Source: Xenoacremonium recifei (lineage: Eukaryota; Ascomycota; Sordariomycetes; Hypocreales; Nectriaceae). From it: 64,000 nt of DNA. Every line of letters begins with the position of its first letter. Position 1 is the stretch's first letter. The notes under the pieces are model-generated. The model searched no databases. It saw only the letters and a program-made list of their open reading frames with translations, and was not told the DNA's origin. The stretch spans positions 620,001 to 684,000 of the forward strand of contig WOFQ01000003.1 of the NCBI GenBank assembly GCA_012184525.1. The letters are read 5' to 3'. This document shows, piece after piece, positions 35,600 through 47,463 of this stretch. The position numbers and the translations under genes were made by a program.

Positions 35600-36588
35600 T
35601 CAAGGAAGCGTATAGCCTCCGTCGATAACAATGTTACCACCTGATACCAGTCCCTTGTCAACTAGTCTCCTCACAGAAACGATATAGATCTCTTCCTCAG
35701 CTGTACTCACCGGTCATATAGCTACTGGCGTCACTGGCCAAAAACACGTACGAGCCCTTCAGCTCAGCAGGTTCGCAAAGTCGACCGCCAGGTACCATGG
35801 ACAGCCACTTTTCCCGCCATGCCGTAGGGTGCACGTCGAGCATGTCCGTGGCAATGTATCCCTATTACATGTTTCAGTTAGCAAAGCTCCGTATAATCAC
35901 GGCACCGCCAACATTCCAGCAACAGTTAACTGGAGGCAGTCATAAGGCATAGACATACCGGAGACACGCAGTTTACTCGCGCAAAGTCAACCCACTCGAC
36001 TGCTAGACTCTTGGCGAGATGCAAGACGGCAGCCTTGCTCGCGTTGTAGGCTGCCTGCTTCTGCGGAACATTGACGAGAAGGGCGCTAACGCTACACGTG
36101 AAGATGATGCTTCCCCTCTGGAATGAAGGGGATGTCTTCATGATATTTGCCGCTGCCTGCGCGGTCCAGAAGGCGCCGTTGAAGTTAACATCAAACATGG
36201 CCCTGAAACGATCCTCCGGGTAGTCCTCAGCAGGGCTGTGCTCGGCGATGCCTGCGTTAGCGACAACAATGTCTAGCCTGCCGCCAAAGTCTTCTGCAGC
36301 CTTATTGATCACGGAAATCACGGACTCCCGGTCATCAACCTTGCAATGGTAGGCCGTGACTGTAACGTTGCTAGTCGCGGCGGCCGATAGCTGGGCAAGA
36401 AGGGTCTCAACTTCTCTCTTGGGCGTTGAAGCGTAAGTAATGGCGACAGAGGCTCCAGCCTCCAGCAACCCTTTGGCGACCTCAAATCCGATACCCTTAG
36501 ATCCTCCGGTGACTATGGCAGTCTTTCCGTTCAAGGAGAAGTGCGAGAGCACTGGTGCCGAAGCGTTGGGGTGGCTGGCGAGAACCAT
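35600..36588 (-). CDS. SDR of the mannitol/sorbitol dehydrogenase (L-xylulose reductase) type
   Basis: Exons 35959..36588, 35711..35861 and 35600..35661, with introns of 97 and 49 nt, encode 280 aa. Classical SDR elements are present: IVTGGSKGIGFEVAKGLLEAG, IVVANAGIAEH, catalytic Ser in FTCSVSA, YNASK, and a C-terminus IDGGYTLP that matches the LxVDGGYTLP ending of fungal NADP-mannitol dehydrogenase and SOU1-like reductases. It would interconvert a ketose and a polyol in the cytosol. The last splice junction is less sure: acceptor CTAG before TTGACAAGG is the only one I found that keeps the frame and gives VDKGLVSGGNIVIDGG. It sits in tandem with the zinc-dependent polyol dehydrogenase upstream. 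Confidence 0.88.
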
Positions 36589-37304
36589 GATGATTGAAGG
36601 CGAGGCCGAGAGACTGTGGCAAACTGAGATAGTGATGGCAATGCTGGCCGTGTTTCTGATGCAGAGGCGCGGTTTCTTATAATTACGACGATGGCCACAA
36701 GGGTATTTCACGATAAGCTGAAAAGATTTTGATCTGGGGCAAAGGCTACCTGAAGGTTCGATTCTCCGACAGCTTGCCCGCCCCATAGTAATACCATCTG
36801 TGCCGGCTAAGACCAGGTGTGAAGTCATGGGTATGAAGTTGCGCAGTTAGAAGTTCCATTGGTGCGCATATTATGATACAAGGCCGCTGGACACTTAAAC
36901 TAGCCCCAGTCCACATCACACGAAAGTCTCGCTCATCCGCATGACCAGGTGTGTCGTTAAATCTGCCAGTTGGGGTGCGGAGGAAGTTTCTCCAACGAGC
37001 CGTTGCCCCTCTCACGATGGTGAGAGCCGATGGAGCGCCGCATCATGTTTGAGGCGATTTGGCAGCACCAACAATATACTGACCCCCATTTCATCATCTT
37101 TCAGAGATAGAATCACAGCCCGCCTATAGATCTGACTGATTGGAAGACTTGGTTTATTCCATCATACTCCTCCATCGTCTCGTTTAAAGCGATTTACTTG
37201 CAGTTTCCCATGATTTGGAATCAAGTCATCTTTCATTCTTAAGACTACGACTAGATACAATTCTATGTGCCTTGGATGGCAGGGCTTCCTCTCCGATTCC
37301 GGCT
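36589..37304. other. Intergenic, SDR promoter
   Basis: Between two minus-strand genes: the SDR promoter and the 3' flank of the polyol dehydrogenase. No gene was seen. Confidence 0.5.
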
Positions 37305-38450
37305 CTACTCGTCCAAGATTTGCACCTTCAAGGCCATTGCAGCAGGGTCAGATGCGGCCTTGAATGCTTCCACGCCCTCTTCCAACTTGAATCGATGGGT
37401 CACCAGGGGCTTTACATCAATAACCCCCGAGGCCACTAGTCCAATAGCTCTAGGATAGGTATCATGGTACCGGTATTGGAACCGCAGGTCGATTTCTTTC
37501 GTAGACATGTGCATGAAGGGCAGCTCTTGGAAGTCTTTCCCGCATCCGATGATAAACACGGTGCCGCCAAACATGGTAGACTAGAGGACCCGGTCAGTAC
37601 CGTTTTATAGAATTAGAACACAAGCTGGGGATCGTAGAGCACTTACGTAGATGCCGGCTCTGACGCTAGACTCAACACCTGTACACTCGAGTACCAACTT
37701 AGTTTCCTGACCGAGGGCTGCCTTGATCTCCTCAGCAGCCGCCATGGGATCTGTGCCCGCTTTAATGTGAACTGTGCGCACGCGAGGAACCAGTTCCTTA
37801 GCAAACTTCAACCGGCTCTCGTTAATGTCTGTTATGACGATCGGGTTGGCGCCAGCTGCATTCGCTGCCAGGAGCGATACAATGCCAATAGGTCCAGCAC
37901 CGCAAATCAGCAAGGGGTCACCCAGGCGCAGATTGGAGCGCTCGATTCCTGCCAAGGCGACAGACAAGGGCTCGAGGAGAGAACCTTGCTCGTAGGTCAT
38001 GTTGTCCGGAATCTTGTGTAGCCATTCCTCAGGATGGACGTGATATCGAGTCAAGGTGCCGTGATACGGAGGCGTCGACCAAAACACGACATCGGGGCAG
38101 GCATTGTAGCGTCCGTTGCGGCAGTAGTAACACGTGGGCTTCATACAAGGGATACCGCATTCGATAGCCACTCGGTCGCCAACTTTGAGGCGCTCAACAC
38201 CAGGCCCGACAGCAATGATGATACCCGCACTCTCATGGCCGAGGCCATTCGGGCCCGTGACCCTCATCTCGCCAATGTGGCCCTTCTTCCATAGGTGGAC
38301 ATCAGAGCCACAAATGCCAGTGGCGCGAACGTGAACCAAGCATTGGCCTTCCTTGGGGACTGGGATCTCGCCCCGGTGAAGGTACAGTTCGTGAGAAGGG
38401 TTGGTGTAAACAGCCACGTTCTCGGGCTTTCGGACAGTAATGTCGGCCAT
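37305..38450 (-). CDS. Zinc-dependent polyol dehydrogenase, L-arabinitol/xylitol dehydrogenase-like
   Basis: Exons 37647..38450 and 37305..37580, with a 66-nt phase-0 intron, give 359 aa. A medium-chain dehydrogenase: catalytic zinc ligands in GICGSDVH and GLGHESAG, with the Glu of LLEPLSVALAG; structural-zinc cysteines in CMKPTCYYCRNGRYNAC; NAD-binding GAGPIGIVSLL followed by VITDIN, where the Asp selects NAD over NADP. The C-terminal half is FRFQYRY-like (DLRFQYRYHDTYPRAIGLV), as in fungal LAD1 and sorbitol dehydrogenases. It would oxidise a pentitol or hexitol such as L-arabinitol to the ketose. With the neighbouring SDR it could form an oxidation/reduction pair for polyol use. Confidence 0.92.
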
Positions 38451-39122
38451 GATGATGTATAGACCGTTTGGGACGTAGGATGAGAGCGGAACAAGTGGAC
38501 AGAGCAGCTTTGGTGGTGGACTTGCTAGTCATGAGGGTCGTAGGGGCCTTAAAGATACAATGTATCCTTGGCCACTTCCCCGTCTTTTGTCATGGAAGAT
38601 GGAAGAGCCTGATTCCCTAAGTCCTTGCTCCGCTGTCCGACTCGTGCGTGTTGTCGAGCAGTGACAGCGAGGTCGGCAGAGGCTCTCACGATACTTCGTC
38701 CTCATCCGTTCTCCGCATCGACCAACAAGCGCCTTGACTCTACAGCCGCATGCGCGTGATCATACTCGCGGCTAACTGCGACATTCCGTTTGGAGCGGAT
38801 GGATGTTGGCGACAGCCGCATTTCCGGCGCATCAGGCTGTGCTAGATTAGTGCCTTCAGAGTGGATAGCCTGCCAATTCTTGACCCCAATTTTGCCCAGG
38901 CCTCGGGTCCTTACGAGGTCTCTATTCCTCTACTAATTACAAAGCTTGGAGTTGCACCGAAACTGTTAGAAGGCGGTGGAAACGGATGAGTCCGCATATA
39001 TTTAGCGTCTCGTTTTTAAAGCTTCGAACAGCTAGCTATGCAATAATATGCCTTGAAGCGAACGCCGTCTTGGTTGGGAATCGTTCAACGGACGGCCTGT
39101 ATTGACGATACCTCGACTAAAC
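38451..39122. other. Divergent promoter region
   Basis: About 670 bp between the minus-strand polyol dehydrogenase and the plus-strand SDR, so likely a shared promoter. No CGGCCG array like the one at 44.9 kb was seen. Confidence 0.5.
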
Positions 39123-40114
39123 ATGTCAGATGAAGCGGAGTCTATTAAGGGGCAGATTGCCCTGATTGTGAGCTGAGCCACTGTACACCCGGAATGGAGG
39201 AACGAAGAGACGCCCATGCTGATATAGATCTTGGGCAGACAGGTGCGTCCATGGGCATTGGTGAAGCTATTGCTCTAAAACTTGCTGAGCAAGGCGTAAA
39301 CATTGCGATGGTATCTAGAAGCAAGGTAACGCTGGCGGCGAAATATACGAGAGGCAAGCCTGACTCGTTCACTTCTAGGACAAACTCGAGGCTGTGCGCG
39401 CCAAGATGCATAGTAAAGGCTTTGGCGTGAAGGTGCAGGTGCTTCCCATCGATATTCAGGACTACGAGAGTGTCGACAAGGCGGTACAGAGCGTGATTTC
39501 TGAACTTGGCGATATTGATATACTTATCAACAATGTGAGTCAAGCTCCAAGCTTGTTTTTCCTCCAGCGCTTAAATTTCTTATTAGGCCGGACTGGCTCT
39601 TGGGGCACCGGCTCGGTTTTGGGAGCTGGATGTCAAGCAGATTGATCAAATGGCTGGTACCAACATCAATGGCCTCATGTACTTAACTCATTCAGTCCTT
39701 AACCGTAGTATGTGGCCGCGCAAGAAGGGTACCATCCTCAACGTGTCCTCCGTCACAGGCCTCGAGTGTCCTCCGTTTAACGGCGAGTCCGTATACCACG
39801 CTAGTAAGGCTTTCCTTGAGGGCTTCACGAATAGCCTGCGCATGGAGACAGCTGAGTCAGACATAAAGGTACTTACCATTCGTCCTGGTTGTGTAGTGAC
39901 GCATTTTCATCTGCAGCGAGTCAAGTATGACAAAGAGGCGATGGACGACTTCTTCCAGGGATATGAGCCTCTTGTGGCGGATGACCTAGCTGTCTCCGTC
40001 GTATACATGCTCAAGACACCTGCGAGGATAGCTATTAAGGCATTAGATTGTGTGCCTACGGCGCAGCGTGGGTTAACTCGTATTGACCGCACTTGGAATG
40101 AGCGCCACCAGTAA
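39123..40114 (+). CDS. SDR of the NADP-dependent 3-hydroxy acid (serine) dehydrogenase type
   Basis: Four exons, 39123..39167, 39239..39325, 39379..39534 and 39587..40114, with introns of 71, 53 and 52 nt, all phase 0, give 271 aa. Motifs: TGASMGIGEAIALKLAEQG (with Ser-Arg-Ser-Lys after beta-2, favouring NADP), NNAGLALGAP split by intron 3, VSSVTG, YHASKAFLEGFTNSLRME and IRPGCVVT. The C-terminus (PLVADDLAVSVVYML, VPTAQRGLTRIDRTWNERHQ) resembles yeast YMR226C and bacterial YdfG/serine dehydrogenases, which oxidise 3-hydroxy acids or reduce the aldehydes. The substrate here is unknown. It ends 36 bp from the stop of the double zinc-cluster regulator, so the two are tail to tail. Confidence 0.9.
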
Positions 40115-40150
40115 GGTGTGCATGAAGTGCACAATGATGTGTCGGATTTA

Positions 40151-42225
40151 TTAAAAGATTGGTGGCTGGTCAAATACAACGTTTCCCGGTGTCCCAAAAT
40201 TAATGCCTGCCCCAAAATCAATGCCGAACATGTCGGAGCGCCATAGGCCACCCGCAGAAAATATATCGAAGGTGCCATTCGTCCAATCTGTGTAAGTTTT
40301 CAATGCATCCTCGCTCAGGGTTTCGAACTGGGGTGAAATGGAGTCACTGAAAGCTAGATCAGGCATCTGTGGAATTCCTGCATCAGGCAAGCTTGGTTCA
40401 GCGAGGGATAATAGTGCTGGCGGCTCCTCAGGGCCTGTAGACACCGCAGACGCTTCTACAAACTCTTCAGCGTCGTCTGCTGCTACGTCTCGGCGTACCG
40501 TGCCAAAGGTGCCGTAGGTGCGGAGGCTGGGAGACGGAGCTCGTGAGATTGGGTCAGATCCGAATCGTTCCGCATCGAATCCTTCCATTGATTGTAGATT
40601 ATACCCTTTTTTCTGACAAGAATAGCAAACCGCAGAAAGGTATTGGCGCACCGGGACTGACCAGGCTGCAATCTTCTTAGCACATTCATACGTGCCTTTG
40701 ATGGCTTGCTGAATAATAGGGTCTGACAGGGGCAGATAGCTTCTGTCCTTAGGACGCCGATCAAGGAGGAGGAACCTTAGAGCCATGCACCCAGTTGCTC
40801 CCGCGTAAGAGTCGCAGGGTCCCGTCAAAGTTGTCCATGTAGAGGACAGGATTCTTGTGAGAGCCAAGGAACTTTCCAGTAAATTTTGGGCACAGGCATC
40901 CAGGAAGAACGCTGGTGGAGTGGGGAATAACCCTGGTGCAAGTGATGATAGTAGAGACCCTATTCGGAACAGGTCGCAGCATGCTCCGTGGAAGAGAATA
41001 TGGAGATTGAGGATTTTCATTGGCACCGCTGCTCCGGCGTCAAGGTCGATCATGAATTGAGGAGGTAGTTGCGCTTTCCAAGCCTCTAACATCTGTCTGA
41101 AAACGTAAAAGGGAGCTTGGCAATCCCAAGGTAGCATAGCCGGAAGGTTTTCGCAATTTCTCTTGTGATATGAGAACGAATATTTGATGATCTGGTGGCG
41201 AATCACAGCCAGACATACTAGTTGAGCGTCAAGACTGTGCGAGCACCCTTCCAGGGCCATCATAGGCTCCAGATGCTGAAACGTGACAGCTTGGCTCTCT
41301 TCGCCTCTGATAAAGCTTCGCTCACTGCATGGCAGCTGGATAGCAAACTCGTGCAGATACAGCCCACCGGCCGGTCTGACGCCCGAATCGTTCACCGAGT
41401 CGAACAAGGCGCAGCTCCACATCATACGCCGTCGTACCTCGCGGACTGTTGTAGGTTGTTCTTTGTGCTCAATATTGAGTTGTAAGGCATGTGCAACGCG
41501 AGTAGTGAGCCCGAAAAGGAGCCACGTCTGCAAAGCAGCCCCTCGGTTTTCCTCGAAACGTTGCAAGAGAAGTAGCGTCTGCAGACCAGCGGAAGACAGC
41601 TTGGTAAATATCTCATGCATGACAAGTTTTCGGCTTTCGTCTGCCCAAGAATCTGCAGGCCCGGAAGGATCGCTTATCCGCTGTACCACGGCAGATATGA
41701 TCAGCAGCAGATGCTTTGGGACAAGATTACCCTCGAGCATTTGCATGAAGGTCGGACGATGTATAAAAGAAAAGTAGAAGAAGTGATAGGGGCCATCGAA
41801 AAAAGCATCAATAATGGTGCGAAGCTCTGCATTGTTGACTCCCTTGCAGACTGGTGACGGTTCCAGAGTGCAGACAAGGTCGGATTTTAGGCAGGACGAG
41901 CAAGCAGCCGAAGAACCCGAGGGCCCGGGACGGCATCGAACCTTTCGTTGCCGACATTGATAGCATGCTTTATTCGCCCTGGAACGCTGGGTTTGGACAG
42001 GCTCGAGTGCTGACCAAGTACAAGTAAGATTCAGCCGGGAGCATGCGCGACACTGTCCCTCTTGTCCCTCTGTCTCGTCGCATTTGACCTAAAGCTTTCT
42101 TATTGGAATCAGGCTATCGAAGATCTGTAGTAGCTGGAGCGTACCTTGCGTTTGCGACATGTCAAGCAGCCGCGTCGTGAGCGAGCCTTCAGACCCGGAG
42201 CGGATTGGTTATTACGGCTGTTCAT
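40151..42225 (-). CDS. Transcription factor with two tandem Zn2Cys6 clusters
   Basis: Exon 1, 42145..42225, and exon 2, 40151..42088, are joined over a 56-nt phase-0 intron, giving 672 aa. The first cluster spans residues 20-50, its intron falling inside it: C20-x2-C23-RKRKVK-C30..C40-x2-C43-x6-C50. A second complete cluster follows at residues 69-100: C69-x2-C72-RQRKVR-C79..C90-x2-C93-x6-C100. Only 18 residues separate them. Next come FFYFSFIHRPTF, opening the fungal-specific TF domain, and further helices (VREVRRRMMWSCALFDSV). The C-terminus is acidic and hydrophobic (DFGAGINFG), a possible activation region. Most family members carry one cluster and bind CGG triplets as dimers. It lies next to the sulfatase and probably regulates the locus. 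Confidence 0.92.
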
Positions 42226-42774
42226 CGTGGGTGCAGGGTAGGTTCAGTCGCAAAGAGGGAATCACAGAAGAACCTGCCTGTGGGCCAATTGGCCTCATTC
42301 GCTTCATATATATTAAGATTTTCCTTGGTGAGGGGAAAGGCTTGGGGAAAAGGCGGGGTGGTGGGGTGGAGAATTAACAGCCTAAGGCATATCCACAAGA
42401 CCGCTCAAACTTACTCCGCACAGCAACATGGCATACCCTAACCCGCTTTTGACCTCTGCGAGACCCTTCTTCTCAACAGAGACTTGAGGTTGATCGAGGC
42501 AGGACTTCCATAACTCAAATCGAAATAGACTGTGAATGGATCTTAACGGCTCTAATCACGCGTAATAATAGGAATCTTCCTTCTAACAATATCTATTTTT
42601 GCAGTGCTGTAAGATCTGAATTCATGAATACAGAGTTCTACAGGGTAAGATATTTTACGTGTCGTGAAATTGAGGGTGTACGGAGACTTATGCCAGGTTG
42701 CTGTACAAGTACAGTCTGCCCGTGTACACAACCACAATGCCTACGGCTCCGACCCTTGGAATGGCTATGGTAAT
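42226..42774. other. Intergenic, regulator promoter
   Basis: About 550 bp between two minus-strand genes. It holds the promoter of the double-cluster regulator; no gene or clear repeat was seen. Confidence 0.5.
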
Positions 42775-44805
42775 TTAACCGCCTCTTGTAACCTGGCCCG
42801 AAGGCGCCACTTCTCCGGTCCGGGTTTGCATCCAGGCGTTCATTTGGCTGATGTGGTCTCCGCCGATGATATCTGCCCTGTTGCCGCCCCATTCCAAACC
42901 GGTCGTGGGAATATCATCATACGGCGTCCAGAGCACGCCAGTCTTCTTCACATAGTCGTCCCAGAGGGCCAGAAGCTCTTTGACCTTTCCTGGCTCGCTC
43001 TCGTAGAGATCCTCTGTCTCGCCAGGATCTTTCGACAGATCATAGAGCTGCCACTGGCCACCGCCTCGGCTCTTTTCGATATGGACCAACTTCCAGCTCC
43101 CTTGACGGACAGCTCCGCGTCCGAAGAGCTCCCAGCCCATGTATTCATTGGCGTCGTGGGGATGAATGGCATCCATGTCGCCGGCTTTCGAGTCAGCAGA
43201 CGTCATGTATTTCAGCCAGGACTTGCCACGCATGGGAGCAACGGTCCGGCCTCGGAACATGCCTTCCTTGCCATCTGGAGCAGGATGCTTGATCCCAGCC
43301 ATCTCGAGAAAGGTCGGACAGAGATCCATCACGGTTGAAAACGCGTCGATGAGGGCGCCGTTCTGGAGATGGTCCGCGAACTTGGGGTAGTGAATAACTA
43401 TCGCTGATATTAGCAAATTTCACCCTCGGCGAGTACAGGACTACCCTGGGAATGGACTTACTGAATGGCACTTTGATGCCACCTTCGGTTGACATGCACT
43501 TGTACAATCGGTTTGGGGCAGTGCTCGCCTGCGCCCAGCGCGACCCGTACCAAACATAACTATCAGCATGGCCGATGTTGTCAAAAGAATTGTTGTAGTA
43601 CTTCTTGAGCATCCCGATCAGGTTCGCACCCATGGTTGGCATTGCCTCGTAGTCAGCCCCTTCAGCGCCGTTGTCGCTTTGGAAGATAATCACCGTGTTA
43701 TCAAACTCTCCGCTACGCTTCAGATACTGCACAATCTTGCCAACATTCTGGTCGATGTTGTCTACCATACCCGCATAGCATTGCATGGCGCGGGCACTGC
43801 ACTTCCGCTCGTACGGGGTCATGTCATCCCACTCGCGGTTCATTGGGCCAGCAACAATCTCGTGCGGCCTGATGTCGTCCGGAACGAGCCCAAGCTTCTT
43901 CATACGCTCCAGCCGGCGCAGCCTCAATGCCGCTGGGCCGTCCTCATACATGCCCTCGTAGCGGTCACGGTCGGAGTCGGGGCATTGCAAGGGCCAATGG
44001 GGGGCGGAAAACGGCAGATAAGCGAAGAACGGCTTGTGTACATTCTCGCCCGTCCTCTCCCGGTCCTCCAACCAGTCGATCAAGTTTTCCGTGTAGTAGT
44101 TGGATGAAAAGAAGCCCTGTGGATCATTGGTGGGATTGGGCGTAATGTCGTGCTTTTTGCCGTCGATAGTGTACAGCTTGGGGCTGATACGAGTGAAAAA
44201 AGGACCGTAGTCCTTGTCTTGGATCTGCGGTTCATGTCCGTAGTGGTTTGATGCGCCGGGCAGAAGTGTGAACGAGCGATCAAACCCCCGAGCGGCCGCA
44301 TTAGTCTCTGGCGTAAAGCCCAGGTGCCACTTGCCGCTGATGATGGTGTGGTAACCGTTGTCCTGGAGGATCTCTGAGAGCGCTGCCACGTCGTGGTTCA
44401 GGAAACCTTCGTGTCCCTTGACATCCCATAACTCAGGGTTGCGTCCCTTCATCTCGCTCATAATTCCTACGCCGGCAATATGATGGTCCGTGCCGCTCAG
44501 CAGCATAGACCTTGTTGGGCTGCATGCTGCGGCAGTGTGATCTGATAACCAGTCAGCGACTCACTGAACTTGAGAGGTTGAAAGTGAGGGCTGGGAGAGA
44601 CCAACAGTCCCTAAAACGAGCGCCACCTCTCGCCAATTTGTCAAGATAGGGAGTTCTAATTTCGCTACCAAAACATCCAAGATCGCTGTATCCAAGATCT
44701 GACGGGCCGTTAGTATTGTAGGCATAAAATGGCACTAGGGAGGACAGCACCATCCGCAAGAATGACCAGGAAGTTGGGTCGGCTATCTTTCTTGTTGTTC
44801 AACAT
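42775..44805 (-). CDS. Sulfatase (formylglycine-dependent arylsulfatase family), no signal peptide
   Basis: Exons 44751..44805, 44606..44698, 43462..44541 and 42775..43397, with introns of 52, 64 and 64 nt (donors GTGCTG, GTTGGT, GTAAGT), give 616 aa. Metal-binding Asp residues are in VILADDLGYSDLG. The modification motif CSPTR has its Cys at residue 56, the residue converted to formylglycine. ISGKWHLG and QSDNGAEG complete the active site, and the C-terminal part reads LVHIEKSRGGGQWQLYDLSKDP. The enzyme hydrolyses sulfate esters; the substrate is not evident. MLNNKKDSRPNFLVI starts directly at the catalytic domain, so the protein should be intracellular. It is divergent from an MFS transporter across the CGGCCG repeat array, which fits import of a sulfated compound before hydrolysis. 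Confidence 0.93.
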
Positions 44806-44926
44806 TGTACTCAGAGATGTTGGGACATTCACAGTATCTTCAAATTGGTGGTCTCATGTGTTGGAACATCCTATGTCTTTTGAATAATTATCTGGTAGCA
44901 AAGCAAATGCGCATTTCCCAAATCCG

Positions 44927-45169
44927 CGCGTAGCTCGGCCGGGAAGAGCGTCGCGTAGATCGGCCGGAAACCATGTGTGCCCGCGTAACTCGGCCGGAAG
45001 AGAACTATCGCGTAGGTCGACCGGGAATGGCTCCGTCGACTGGAAATGAGCTGTGGTGTAGGTCCGCTGGAGGAGCTAAGATCTTAGATGCCCCAGACTA
45101 AGGGGGGCTGGAAGGGGACCATCACTATACTAAAGTGTTCTGCTCCACAGCTCGAGTACCTCGGCCGGG
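44927..45169. promoter_or_regulatory. Operator-like array of CGCGTAGNTCGGCCGGRAA repeats
   Basis: Four close copies: 44927-44945, 44952-44969, 44982-44999 and 45009-45027 (starts 25-30 bp apart). A weaker copy lies near 45055-45072 and a half copy with CTCGGCCGGG at 45153-45169. Three of the four core copies contain the palindrome CGGCCG, two facing CGG triplets as used by Zn2Cys6 regulators. The array sits 120-360 bp upstream of the sulfatase and 330-570 bp upstream of the transporter. Function is inferred. Confidence 0.75.
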
Positions 45170-45499
45170 TGCAAAGAATAGGAGGTGTCTGACCCCATGG
45201 GGTTGTTGAATGATTGAAGGATACCCCGCAGGTGACCATCCAGCTTGCGGGGGAGTGAAGCCCCTGGTCTGCTAGGGAGTTCGCATGGCTCATGCCTCGC
45301 ACAGTTTCCGAATCAGGTATAAGAGTACTTGGATGGACGCAAACCCTCAAGTCTTATCCTCCCGAATATTCCTCCAGGTTCAACACTGCCAACGAACTCC
45401 ATCCATCTCTTTTCCAGAAGACGCTTCTGAGTCGTCGTTGCGTTATATTTGCATCCCGCGCTGATCGAGAAATTGTCCGTCAGGACCCAGCCGGCTAAC

Positions 45500-47463
45500 A
45501 TGAAGCTTTCGGATTGGAAAGATGTTACGCCATACATGCTGTACTGCTGTGTAGCATTCAGCATGGGAAATGTGCTCTTCGGAATGTTCGCCTCCAAGAA
45601 ACCCAGTTCATGCCCGGAATTAATGTTGAAGGGAACATTGGCTGACCGCTGATCCATCAAGTGACGTTGCAAGCTTCGGATCCCTTCAGGCTTTACCCAG
45701 TTTCTTGCGCCATTTTGGCGAGCTTAAATCGGATGGAACCTACGCGCTATCGACCAGCAGGCAGAGCATCATGAACTCTGGTACACTTGAAGAAATCCAA
45801 GCGCCATTTACCGACTTGCTAATATACTTAAGTCAACTGGACCGGCAAGCTTGTCGGCTGCGCTCTCTTCGAGCCATTGGTAGAGCGATATGGCTTCAAA
45901 ATAACTGTATATGTCCTCTGCGCCATCCAGATAGTTGCAGTGACTCGTAAGTTTATATTTTGTGTGCTTAATCGCTCCAAAGAGAAGGCTGACAATATAC
46001 ACAATCAAGTCGAACTCACTTCCAAGAGCTGGATTCAATTCTGTGTTGGCAGAGTTATGGCCTACATGGCCATAGGCATTGCTGAACCTGTTATTCCGAC
46101 ATATCAAGCCGAACTCTCACCAGCTCCGCTTCGTGGCTTTTTCGCTGGGAATGCCCAAGCCGTCGTCCACTTTGGTTCCATTTGGGGCTCTGGTATGAGC
46201 TTCGCATATGCCAAAGAGCAAGAAAATAGAGGATGGCAAATTCCCGTCGCGATGCAACTTCTCCCCGCCGCAATATTGCTGATAATGGTGCCATTTTGCA
46301 TCGAGTCGCCGCGGTGGCTCATTGCAAAGGATCGAAAGGTAATTAAAGACTTCATTCCATTGCAGAGCCATCATTAATGATATCATAGAGCGACGCCCTT
46401 CGAGATTTCAACCGCATCCGGCCGAAAGAATGTGAGGAGAGTGGTCAAACGGCTGCTGAGATCGACGCATTTCAACAAGCACTGGCCGAGAGTAGATTGC
46501 AGAATGGCGGATCCTGGAAACACTTGTTTAGCAAGGCTTATATCAACCGAACGATTGTTAGTATTTCCCCAATTCTACTGTGGGCTGATGGCAGAGCTAA
46601 CAAAGGGCAAAGATTGTGTCGGTCATGTTTTTCTTCAATCAGTCCACGGGAAACCAATTTGCCAACTCATATGGCCCTACGTATGCTCATTTCCTTTTTC
46701 TTCTTGGCTCTGTCTAACATTTTCTTTGATAGGTTCTTCAAGTCTATTGGCCTCGAATCCACCCGCCTTTTTACCTACTCCATTTTAATTCCCCTTCTTG
46801 GTCTCTGCGGTTGTACCATTGCAGTCCTCACGACCGATACAGTCGGTAGACGCAAGCTCTGCTACATTGGTGCTGCGCTATGTACCATGTTTAGTGCACT
46901 CATCGGGTCTTTCGGCTCTAGGCCCGATTCTAAGACTAATACCACTTACAGCAACCTAGTCATCGCATCAGTCTTGTTACTGAATGGATCTTGTAAGATC
47001 GGTGTGTCTAGTCAATGTTGGCTTATTGGTTCAGAAATAGGCGGCACTTCGATGCGAAAGAAACTCATGGAGTTTGGAATCCTTATAGATGTTATATCGG
47101 CTTTCCTTGTTACTTTTTTTACCCCCTATTTGCTTGATGGACCAACTATCCAACTACACGCTCGTGTGGGTTACGTCTTCATGGGCTTATCAGCTGCCTG
47201 TTTCTTCTTCTGTATATTTTTCATGCCAGAGCTGAAGGGCAGATCGCTTGAGGAGGTTGATGAGCTTTTTGATGTAGGTTTCCCTTTCCAAAGATGATGC
47301 TCGACTAAGCTAACTTCTTGTGTAGCGTAAGCTGTGGGCATGGCAATTCAGCAAGGCGGAAACGTACGGTGTTGGCTCATGTATCACTGCACTGGAAGGA
47401 GACCATGGTGGAAAGGCAGCGGAGAGAATGAGGGAGAGTCAAGCCGAACACGTGGAGGCCTAA
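45500..47463 (+). CDS. MFS sugar-type transporter, eight exons
   Basis: Exons: 45500..45585, 45662..45780, 45833..45946, 46010..46338, 46389..46556, 46613..46680, 46733..47273 and 47326..47463; seven introns of 50-76 nt; 520 aa. Every junction is needed to restore conserved segments: VLFGI|DVASFGSLQALPSFLRHFG in TM1, SVNWTGKLVG, GRVMAYMAIGIAEPVIPTYQ with SPAPLRG, CIESPRWLIAKDRK, NRTIIVSVMFFFNQSTG, SYGPTFFKSIGLES, DTVGRRKLC, ELKGRSLEEVDELFD and the tail RKLWAWQFSKAETYG. Two donors (GTTCGC, GTTAGT) are atypical but have good branch sites. It should be a plasma-membrane proton symporter for a sugar-like compound. Divergence from the intracellular sulfatase suggests it may carry the sulfated or desulfated substrate. 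Confidence 0.9.
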
